Positions 8,048 to 13,859 of a DNA stretch of 16,478 nt are shown one piece after another (the first letter of the stretch is position 1; each line of letters begins with the position of its first letter). A program made the translations under genes and the position numbers. The notes under the pieces are model-generated. The model was not told the origin of the DNA and did no database searches. It was given only the letters and a program-made list of their open reading frames with translations. Source of the stretch: Limnohabitans sp. (GTDB lineage: Bacteria > Planctomycetota > Phycisphaerae > Phycisphaerales > SM1A02); assembly GCA_030054275.1 (NCBI GenBank), contig JASGCF010000029.1, positions 1 to 16,478 of the forward strand, written 5' to 3'.

Positions 8048-8230
8048 ATGGACATGGTGCTTGTCATCGCAGTGCTCGCAAGCTCGGCCATCGCCGGCAT
8101 ACTTGCGCTTGGGGTGATGGCATCGCGCATCGACAACGCACAACGATTGTCGGATCTTGTGCGCTCCACGCGTCGACTCCGCGCAGAAGTTGCGGCGCAG
8201 GCTCCGCCTCCACGCACGCGCCGCCGCTAG
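8048..8230 (+). CDS. Possible small single-pass membrane protein (60 aa)
   Basis: The ORF encodes a hydrophobic helix (residues about 3-25, LVIAVLASSAIAGILALGVM), then a charged region, and ends in a Pro/Arg-rich basic tail. This is a sensible N-out/C-in microprotein design. It fills most of the gap between the divergent 889-aa gene and the convergent M20 gene. It could start at ATG 8048 or at the in-frame ATG 8054. I see neither a clear SD nor a TAnnnT box close upstream, unlike its neighbours, so expression is uncertain. No family is recognised. The 70 bp after it (8231-8300) holds no clear terminator. Confidence 0.5.
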   Translation: MDMVLVIAVLASSAIAGILALGVMASRIDNAQRLSDLVRSTRRLRAEVAAQAPPPRTRRR

Positions 8231-8300
8231 GTTTCCTTCGACATGGCCCACGCGAGGCGGTATTCACGGCGAGGCTGTCACACCGACGCCCGAGTGAGTT

Positions 8301-9755
8301 TCAGCGGGAAAGTTGAGCAAATTCACGCAGGATGCACGCGTGGCTTCGAATCGCATTTTGGTAGCACGCGAGTTCGAACTTCTCGTTCGGGGAGTGGACG
8401 CAGTCGTCATCAAGCCCGAACCCAACCAGCAGCGAGTCCATGCCGAGAATTCGTTGGATTGAGCCCACAGCTGGAATGCTGCCGCCAGTACCGATGAGGA
8501 GCGGCGCCTTCCCAAAGACGGCCTTCAGACCAGCGTCTGCCGCAGCGAGATAACGCGAACTCTCGCTCACCTCGATGGCGGCGTTGGCGCCGTGACTTTC
8601 GAACGAGGCGCTACAGCCGACCGGGAGTCGGGATCGCACAAACTCCTCAAACGCGCGAGCGATTTTTGCTGGATCTTGCTTGGAAACAAGGCGGAAACTC
8701 ACCTTGGCCGTTGCATGCGCAGCGATGACCGTCTTCGCGCCTTTGCCGGTGTATCCGCCAAAGATCCCGTTGACATCGCATGTCGGTCGCGACCATGTGC
8801 GCTCGAGGGTTGAGCGTCCGCGCTCGCCGAATCCTGCCGAGAGTCCGATCTCGCCGAGGAACTCAGAGTCGGAGAAGCCGAGGGATTCCCACTGCGCTTT
8901 GGTAGACGCGGGAAGTTCGCCGACGCCGTCATAGAAGCCTGGGATCGTGACGCGACGCTCATCGTCGTGCAAACCCGCGAGAATCTGCGCAAGCACATTG
9001 ATCGGATTTGGAACGGCACCCCCGTACATGCCGCTGTGGAGATCGCGAGTCGGGCCATGCACCGTGACTTCCATATACACGAGACCACGCAATCGCGTTG
9101 TGATCGCTGGGGTTGTGACATCCCACATACCCGTGTCCGAAACCACGCACACATCCGCGGCCAAACGAGCTTTCGCCTCGTGCATGAAGGGCTCGAGGCT
9201 CTTACTGCCCGATTCTTCCTCGCCTTCAATCATCAGCGTGACAGGGCAAGGCGGTCCGCCTGCGAGTGCGTGCCACGCCCGCAGTGCCTCAACGATGCCC
9301 ATCACTTGACCTTTGTCATCGACCGCTCCACGCGCCACCACGCGCGTCCCGCGGGGGCCATCAACAATGGCAGGCTCGAACGGCGGGCTCGTCCACAATT
9401 CAAGCGGGTCCGCCGGCTGCACATCGTAATGCCCGTAGTAGAGAACACGCGGCCGACTTGCTGCGTCTGGCCCGACACCAGGATGATGCGCCACCACCAT
9501 TGGGTGCCCGATCGTGTTCGCTGCCTCCGCCGTGAATCCAAGCGCGCGCAATGCATCAACAAGCCACTCTGCACATCGGCGTGTTTCGCCGTCGAAGGCT
9601 GGATCGGTACTCACGCTTGGAATGCGCAAGAAGTCGCATAATCGCTTGGTCGACTGCGCGAACTCGCGGTCTACGGCGTCGCACAACGCTGTCGTCGATG
9701 GAAGCGCTGAAGCATTTGGGCTGTTGGCACTGATGGCTGAATCGCTTGCCTGCAT
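8301..9755 (-). CDS. M20 family metallopeptidase (CNDP-type dipeptidase-like)
   Basis: The 484-aa di-zinc hydrolase is probably a cytoplasmic dipeptidase; I see no signal peptide. Expected metal and catalytic residues are present in order: His109 and Asp111 in GHYDVQP, bridging Asp146 in RGAVDDKGQ, Glu180-Glu181 in GEEESGS, Asp207 in VVSDTG, and His454 in CVHSPNEKF. DLHSG (238-242) is typical of the lid/dimerisation domain of the carnosinase-like branch. Length is normal for that branch. Residues 1-20 are a low-complexity Ser/Ala/Asn leader. I chose ATG 9755 over 9779 because a TACACT box lies between them, 8 nt before 9755, so an mRNA from it could not contain the upstream ATG. It lies 42 bp downstream of the zinc-ribbon gene on the same strand. 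Exact peptide substrate is unknown. Confidence 0.93.
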   Translation of the reverse strand: MQASDSAISANSPNASALPSTTALCDAVDREFAQSTKRLCDFLRIPSVSTDPAFDGETRRCAEWLVDALRALGFTAEAANTIGHPMVVAHHPGVGPDAASRPRVLYYGHYDVQPADPLELWTSPPFEPAIVDGPRGTRVVARGAVDDKGQVMGIVEALRAWHALAGGPPCPVTLMIEGEEESGSKSLEPFMHEAKARLAADVCVVSDTGMWDVTTPAITTRLRGLVYMEVTVHGPTRDLHSGMYGGAVPNPINVLAQILAGLHDDERRVTIPGFYDGVGELPASTKAQWESLGFSDSEFLGEIGLSAGFGERGRSTLERTWSRPTCDVNGIFGGYTGKGAKTVIAAHATAKVSFRLVSKQDPAKIARAFEEFVRSRLPVGCSASFESHGANAAIEVSESSRYLAAADAGLKAVFGKAPLLIGTGGSIPAVGSIQRILGMDSLLVGFGLDDDCVHSPNEKFELACYQNAIRSHACILREFAQLSR

Positions 9756-9763
9756 GGGGCGAG

Positions 9764-9769
9764 AGTGTA
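9764..9769 (-). promoter_or_regulatory. Candidate -10 box of the M20 peptidase gene (leaderless)
   Basis: TACACT on the minus strand, ending 8 nt before the ATG at 9755, with no SD. It lies in the 42-bp gap after the zinc-ribbon gene, so the peptidase gene may have its own promoter as well as read-through. A TTGGCA lies upstream, but 21 nt away, which is too far for a standard -35. Confidence 0.55.
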
Positions 9770-9797
9770 CGGTCCCCAATGCGCCGCGAGTGCCAAC

Positions 9798-10127
9798 TCA
9801 GCGCACCACAAACGCTGCAAAGCCAAGCGCGACGATCGAAATGGCGATCACAGCCGCTGCGAAGAAGAAGATGAGCCAACGCTCGACCAATCGCCACTCA
9901 CGCGCTTCGGGCTCCAATGAAGACATCCGCAGCCGAGTTCGCGCAGAAGGAGAGTCGGCGTCGATTCCCTCCATTTCCGCGTAACTGCGTGGCGGTCGCG
10001 CAACAAAGTCACACGCGCAACGCGGGCAATTGGCTTGATTTGGCCTTTCGAGGAAGCGTCCCGAGTAGCCACACGCGACACATCGTCGTTGGTGGATTCT
10101 CGAGCGATCCGTAGGCCGAAGAAGCAT
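9798..10127 (-). CDS. Zinc-ribbon membrane protein of unknown function
   Basis: The 109-aa protein has an N-terminal zinc ribbon with Cys16-x2-Cys19 and Cys34-x2-Cys37, where the knuckles CVAC and CPRC are separated by 14 residues. A polar linker follows, then one C-terminal transmembrane helix at about 83-107 (LIFFFAAAVIAISIVALGFAAFVV). The layout suggests a tail-anchored protein with the ribbon in the cytoplasm. No named family is recognised. I chose ATG 10127 over 10187 because TATCCT lies 6 nt upstream of it and the longer version would run across that promoter. It is divergent from the 200-aa gene at 10178 and upstream of the M20 peptidase gene. No functional link to either is apparent. 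Confidence 0.82.
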   Translation of the reverse strand: MLLRPTDRSRIHQRRCVACGYSGRFLERPNQANCPRCACDFVARPPRSYAEMEGIDADSPSARTRLRMSSLEPEAREWRLVERWLIFFFAAAVIAISIVALGFAAFVVR

Positions 10128-10133
10128 GGTTTG

Positions 10134-10139
10134 AGGATA
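10134..10139 (-). promoter_or_regulatory. Candidate -10 box of the zinc-ribbon gene (leaderless)
   Basis: TATCCT on the minus strand, ending 6 nt before the ATG at 10127. It shares its central TA (10138-10139) with a plus-strand TAGCAT box. A TTGGAG lies 16 nt upstream and is at best a weak -35. Confidence 0.5.
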
Positions 10140-10143
10140 GCAT
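10138..10143 (+). promoter_or_regulatory. Candidate -10 box for the plus-strand gene at 10178
   Basis: TAGCAT fits TAnnnT and overlaps the opposing minus-strand box by the shared TA. A start about 7 nt downstream would leave a leader of roughly 28 nt before the TTG start, so this is not a leaderless arrangement. Support is weaker than for the other boxes. Confidence 0.3.
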
Positions 10144-10177
10144 CGGCTCCGAAACCTCCAAGCGGGACACACCCACT

Positions 10178-10780
10178 TTGACACCACAAGATTGGATCAG
10201 ACTTCTTGATATCCACGGCACCGCGTTCGTCGCGGCCGCGGGATCTGTACCGGACCTCCCGCCCGACGCGACGCTGTTCCTTGGAACCCGCGGCGAGCAG
10301 AGGTTGTGGCGGGCGTGTGCCGGCGAATCGTTCGAGCCGAGCGAGGCAATTCTGAGCGACGCGGTTCGATCGCCTCGGGGCGATCCGAAGTCGTCCATCG
10401 ACGGACCCCTGTTGCCGCAAGACGCCTTTCTCGCGATCGAAGTGTGGTCTGAGTGCGAACTTGCGGCAGTTCACGCGCTGGCGCGTTTGGTGCGGCTTCG
10501 CCGCAGTTGCAATCCAGATCGCTTGGCAGCGCGCCTTCATGGCGCCGTTCGTTGGCATCTTGAGCACACGCAGCCCGACAACGCAACCAACCGACCTTGG
10601 GCGTTGCATGTCTTTCTGCTCGCGGACGATGGCAGTGGCGATGCGGCGTTGTACGCAGAAACGCTGCTTCACAACACACTCGCAAGCGATGCGCGCTCCG
10701 AGGGGTTGTCACGCTGGATTCTCGCAGACGCCGCGCGAGAACTCCGACTCGCGCAGTCGACGAATGCGCCTGAGCGTTGA
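10178..10780 (+). CDS. Hypothetical cytoplasmic protein, 200 aa
   Basis: I do not recognise this protein. It is soluble, with no signal peptide or membrane helix. The second half looks the most constrained: EVWSECELAAVHALARLVRLRR (88-109) and RWHLEHTQPDNATNRPWALHVFLL (125-148), then two likely helices (AALYAETLLHNTL and LSRWILADAARELRLAQ). These are rich in Trp, His and Arg, which suggests a folded alpha-helical domain. The start is uncertain. No ATG lies in frame near the 5' end, so I used TTG at 10178, which has no SD; the frame stays open further upstream towards the divergent gene. The stop lies 60 bp before the membrane-protein gene. That gene has its own -10-like box, so the two are probably separate units. 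Confidence 0.78.
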   Translation: MTPQDWIRLLDIHGTAFVAAAGSVPDLPPDATLFLGTRGEQRLWRACAGESFEPSEAILSDAVRSPRGDPKSSIDGPLLPQDAFLAIEVWSECELAAVHALARLVRLRRSCNPDRLAARLHGAVRWHLEHTQPDNATNRPWALHVFLLADDGSGDAALYAETLLHNTLASDARSEGLSRWILADAARELRLAQSTNAPER

Positions 10781-10826
10781 CCCAGGCGAGGCGCTCTAGA
10801 CGCGAAACTCAACTGCGCAGATTCCG

Positions 10827-10832
10827 TACCAT
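10827..10832 (+). promoter_or_regulatory. Candidate -10 box of the polytopic membrane protein gene (leaderless)
   Basis: TACCAT is followed by 8 nt (ending CCC) and then the ATG at 10841. Together with its flanks (CCGTAC before, CCC before the ATG) it resembles the blocks before the M20 and 889-aa genes. There is no SD. Confidence 0.5.
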
Positions 10833-10840
10833 CCGCGCCC

Positions 10841-12250
10841 ATGGATCGATCCACGGATACTTCTGACCGATTTCGCGCAGCCGATGCACGCGCGGTGCGC
10901 AGCCTTTTCGGCGCCATCACCAGTGCCATGCAGCCAGCGCGCATGCCGCTTGCTCTCCTCGCAGCGCTGTTTCTCTCGGCCTTCACGCCCTTGGTTGATC
11001 TCGCAGGCCAGCATCACTTCGGTGAGCGCGGACTTTCGTCGACGCCGCTTGCAGCAAGCGAGCGCGACTTCGCGTATCAGCGCGCACGGGCTGCTGTCAG
11101 TCGGGTTGCGTCAACCGAACTTGCCGCGCGCGAGGATGCGTTGAAGGGTGAAGATGGTGTTCCCGTCGAAGAACTCTCACTCAGCGCGTTGCGTTCGATT
11201 GTTCGCGAGGGAACACAAAATCGCATTGAAGAGCGACGCGCAAGTGAAGGAGGGCTTGACGAGGCGGAAGAGCGACGGCTGCGCGATCGTGCTGTTGCTG
11301 CGATGAAATCCATCGAGGCGGTTGAACAACGCGGTATCGCAACGGTGTTCTTTGAAGCCGAGGGAACTGCCGCGAGAAAAGTGTTGAACGGACTCGCCTC
11401 ACTTGATCTCGAGCAATGCCTCGCAGGCATCTTGGGTGGTGTCTTCACAGTGCCGGCGACCGCTGTCCGCAGTTCGCCCATGGTTGTGGTGCTTGCGTTT
11501 CTCGTGATGCTCTGCGTACTCACATTTCTCTCGGGTGGACTGTGCCGCATGGCTGCCGTGCATGCAGGTCGTGCGTCGCGTCTCACACCACAAGAGGGTG
11601 CGACTTTCGCCCGTCAACGCGCGCTCAATCTGGTCTCGATCCCAGTCCTACCCGTCATTGTGCTCGCGTTGCTTGCTGTGATCGTTGCATTGTTTGCAGT
11701 GTTCTTGCGCATCCCTGTACTCAATCTTGTCGCTGGTGCGTTGTTCGTTGTCCCCGCACTTGTCGGACTGCTCATCGCAGTGCTTGCGTTGGTTGCGATC
11801 GTTTCGTTTCCGCTCATGCCCGCTGCGGTCGCCGTCGAAGATTGCGACGCGGGGGATGCAATTACCCGCGCGGGCGCTCTCGTACTTGCGCGTCCACTCG
11901 TCTGGCTTGCGGTTCTTGCAACCTCCATTGCGGTCCTTGCGCTCGGTGGCGTCCTCGTACAAGGCATTCTTCAACTCGCATCAGGCGCTGTCTCACTCTC
12001 ACTCGCAGCGCTCGGAGGTGTCGCAGGTCAAGCGATTGCATCGGGCGACGAAGCAGAGGTCGCGGCGTTGTATGGCCCAGATCTTCTCGTTGGCTCAACT
12101 GTGTGGTTTTGGTCGAGATTGTTCGGCCTCCTCGGAGGCGCGTACATTTTCTCGCTTCTCTGTGATCTTGCCACGCGAAGTTACCTCTTGATGCGCGCAA
12201 GAATCGATGGCGAAAGCCCAGCAACGATTTCTGGCTACGGCATTCGGTAG
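10841..12250 (+). CDS. Polytopic inner-membrane protein of unknown function
   Basis: The 469-aa protein starts with a short cytoplasmic region, then a membrane helix at about 35-53. A charged, largely helical extracytoplasmic region follows (about 54-205, with RIEERRASEGGLDEAEERRL). At least five more helices are visible: about 213-233, 264-290, 293-325, 353-378 and 425-443. A loop with AVEDCDAGDAITRAGALVLARP (331-352) recalls the cytoplasmic loop seen in several poorly described bacterial polytopic families, where an acidic-residue stretch is followed by RAxxLxxxRP. No catalytic or transport motif is recognised. The ATG at 10841 begins 8 nt after TACCAT with no SD. It converges on the DUF480 gene. 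The 52-bp gap (12251-12302) shows no strong hairpin. Confidence 0.85.
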   Translation: MDRSTDTSDRFRAADARAVRSLFGAITSAMQPARMPLALLAALFLSAFTPLVDLAGQHHFGERGLSSTPLAASERDFAYQRARAAVSRVASTELAAREDALKGEDGVPVEELSLSALRSIVREGTQNRIEERRASEGGLDEAEERRLRDRAVAAMKSIEAVEQRGIATVFFEAEGTAARKVLNGLASLDLEQCLAGILGGVFTVPATAVRSSPMVVVLAFLVMLCVLTFLSGGLCRMAAVHAGRASRLTPQEGATFARQRALNLVSIPVLPVIVLALLAVIVALFAVFLRIPVLNLVAGALFVVPALVGLLIAVLALVAIVSFPLMPAAVAVEDCDAGDAITRAGALVLARPLVWLAVLATSIAVLALGGVLVQGILQLASGAVSLSLAALGGVAGQAIASGDEAEVAALYGPDLLVGSTVWFWSRLFGLLGGAYIFSLLCDLATRSYLLMRARIDGESPATISGYGIR

Positions 12251-12302
12251 TCCGTCGAGTCGTATGTATTGCGATTCACTTCAAGTTTCAGGTTGGCGAT
12301 TT

Positions 12303-12977
12303 TCAGTTTGGAAGGCCAAGTTCTGCGCGCAGCGCTTTCAGCGCCTGCTCTAGTGCATCCACACGCGTTTCAAGCGCAACGACCCGCGTCGCATCCAGCG
12401 ACACTCTCGATTGCTGCCGAGACTCGGTTGAAACATCGCTTGAAGCATGATCACTCGCGAACGGTTGGCTACCCAGCGGATGCAGGTCGGGTGCGAGAAG
12501 TTGCATCCATCGCGGCGCACGACTCCCGGGCGTCGGTGCGATTTCTTTCACCAACGGATACTCGCGTGCTGCCAGTGCACGCAGCACATTTTCCACAGCT
12601 TCTATCGACTCAAATGGCTGCATCCGACTGGCGCGTCCTCGAAGTTCACCAACAGTTTGCGGCCCGCGCAGAAGGAGTTCCGCCAACAACGCCTGCTCCG
12701 GCGCGCGCAGTCCAAGCGTTTCGCCAATGACATGTCTGTACTTTTCAACGCGCGAACCTGTGAAACTCACATCGCGCACAAGTCCCTTTGTTCGAAGTCC
12801 GTCCACCGCACGAAGCGTGCGATCTTCGTCGATCTCGACAACGGGATCACGATTGGACTTCTGATTGATGCCAGTGACCAAGCCGTTCAGAGAGAGCGGG
12901 TATTGACCAGGCGTCGTCATTGCCTTTTCGATCAATGTGCCAAGCGCGCGACATTCGTCCGGAAGCAATGTGTCCAT
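12303..12977 (-). CDS. YceH/DUF480 (UPF0502) winged-helix protein
   Basis: The 224-aa protein matches the YceH family: LGTLIEKAMTTPGQYPLSLN (12-31), INQKSNRDPV (37-46), TGSRVEKYRH (73-82) and LLLRGPQTVGELRGRA (101-116). Family members have two tandem winged-helix domains, here about 5-85 and 90-165. They are assumed to be DNA-binding regulators, but the biological role is not settled. The segment at 165-195 is polar and probably flexible. The C-terminus (197-220, VVALETRVDALEQALKALRAEL) is a heptad-like coiled coil suitable for dimerisation, as in many members. The start at 12977 has no SD; a TAGGCT box ends 6 nt upstream. It is divergent from the 228-aa gene at 13004, only 26 bp away, so both promoters overlap. 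Confidence 0.92.
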   Translation of the reverse strand: MDTLLPDECRALGTLIEKAMTTPGQYPLSLNGLVTGINQKSNRDPVVEIDEDRTLRAVDGLRTKGLVRDVSFTGSRVEKYRHVIGETLGLRAPEQALLAELLLRGPQTVGELRGRASRMQPFESIEAVENVLRALAAREYPLVKEIAPTPGSRAPRWMQLLAPDLHPLGSQPFASDHASSDVSTESRQQSRVSLDATRVVALETRVDALEQALKALRAELGLPN

Positions 12978-12983
12978 CCGCGC

Positions 12984-12989
12984 AGCCTA
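12984..12989 (-). promoter_or_regulatory. Candidate -10 box of the DUF480 gene (leaderless)
   Basis: TAGGCT on the minus strand, 6 nt before the ATG at 12977. It shares its TA (12988-12989) with the plus-strand TACACT. It fits TAnnnT only at the minimal positions, so it is weaker than its partner. Confidence 0.4.
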
Positions 12990-12993
12990 CACT
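12988..12993 (+). promoter_or_regulatory. Candidate -10 box of the 228-aa gene (near-leaderless)
   Basis: TACACT, the same hexamer found before the 889-aa and M20 genes, is followed by 10 nt and the ATG at 13004. No SD is seen. The expected leader would be only a few nucleotides. Confidence 0.5.
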
Positions 12994-13003
12994 CAGTTCC
13001 CTT

Positions 13004-13690
13004 ATGGATGGACTGCCCTACAACGAAGGTCTGCACGCGAGCGACAATGCAGGGGAGGTTGCCCGTCGAGCCGAGCGCGCGGAGGTTGCGCGCCTTGCTG
13101 CGAGGTTGCTGGCCGATGGACGCGAGCATCACGCCGAGGCTGCGGTAGAGCGTGCGTTCCACGAACTCAGGCTCCCGAGTCGTGCAGAGTCGCCGAGTCT
13201 CTCTGAAATCCGCATGCATGTGCGCGCACTTGAGGAATCACGCGTTGGAGATTTCGGCCGTCTGAACCGCATTGTCGCGGTGCTCGAAGAGGCACTTGAA
13301 GTTTTGAGTGTGCTTGAGAGCACTGTTTTGGCGCACGATCCCGAGGGAACCAATCGGCGACCACCCGAAATCTACGGACGCGCTGCGCAAGGTGAACTTG
13401 ATCTCGACCCTGTTGTTCATGTGCGCGTTGAAACATCGCTGCGTGCACATGTCGTTGCACATGCCTTCGCGCAACTCGCGCGAGAAGAGGTCCAGTGTGG
13501 CGCGCTCTCATCAAGGTACGGCATGCTCGATGAGTTTCGATTTGTCACGGCACTTGCCGACTATCGAGTCCTGCGCATTCCGCCGCGCATGGGCGTCGAT
13601 CCTGATCTCACAGTGACGCGCGGCGAACGGGTTCCGCACGCTGGGTATGAGGAACTTTCCCGACGCATCGCGCAATTACAGACTCGCTGA
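13004..13690 (+). CDS. Hypothetical soluble protein, 228 aa
   Basis: No family is recognised. The product is charged and mainly helical, with no signal peptide or membrane segment. Residues 17-56 (EVARRAERAEVARLAARLLADG...) form amphipathic helices and 60-105 contain another helical pair (MHVRALEESRVGDFGRLNRIVAVLEEALEVLSVLE). The central part (120-190) carries RPPEIYGRAAQGELDLDP and a helix AHVVAHAFAQLAREEV. The C-terminus includes RIPPRMGVDPDLTVTRGE. The ATG at 13004 is preferred over upstream starts because translation then begins just after the TACACT box. The gene is divergent from the DUF480 gene with overlapping promoters, so co-regulation or regulation by the DUF480 protein is possible but unproven. 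The chemoreceptor gene follows 169 bp later on the same strand. Confidence 0.8.
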   Translation: MDGLPYNEGLHASDNAGEVARRAERAEVARLAARLLADGREHHAEAAVERAFHELRLPSRAESPSLSEIRMHVRALEESRVGDFGRLNRIVAVLEEALEVLSVLESTVLAHDPEGTNRRPPEIYGRAAQGELDLDPVVHVRVETSLRAHVVAHAFAQLAREEVQCGALSSRYGMLDEFRFVTALADYRVLRIPPRMGVDPDLTVTRGERVPHAGYEELSRRIAQLQTR

Positions 13691-13849
13691 TCTGTGATTC
13701 CGTGGTAGGTCGATTCCCCGTTCCCTTTCCGATTGTGAAGTGCCTTGAATCCACGCCCGATGTCGCTGCGGGCCGCGTTTGCGCGCCTGCACCGCACGCG
13801 GTGTGTTTGCACACGACGGATCACAAGGTGTCTGGGAGTCTCGCTCCCC

Positions 13850-13854
13850 GGAGG
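13850..13854 (+). promoter_or_regulatory. Strong Shine-Dalgarno of the chemoreceptor gene, with leader hairpin
   Basis: GGAGG lies 5 nt before the ATG at 13860 and decides that start over upstream in-frame codons. A 5-bp stem-loop (GGGAG, loop TCTCG, CTCCC; 13834-13848) ends one base before it. The 169-bp gap 13691-13859 has no other confident feature and no clear promoter; it also contains two short hairpins near 13790-13814. Confidence 0.7.
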
Positions 13855-13859
13855 TTTGC

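Noticed and set aside
9848..10672. Minus-strand ORF (274 aa) across the zinc-ribbon and 200-aa genes
   Set aside because: It would overlap two better supported genes in other frames and cross their shared promoter region; composition is Arg/Cys-rich shadow-like.
12251..12302. Terminator between the convergent membrane-protein and DUF480 genes
   Set aside because: The 52-bp gap is T-rich in places but I find no stem longer than a few base pairs.
13736..13763. Possible flagellar sigma-28-like promoter (TGAAGTGC, 12 nt, CCCGATGT) before the chemoreceptor gene
   Set aside because: It only loosely resembles the TAAAGTTT / GCCGATAA consensus and the spacing is off by one; not enough to annotate without start-site data.
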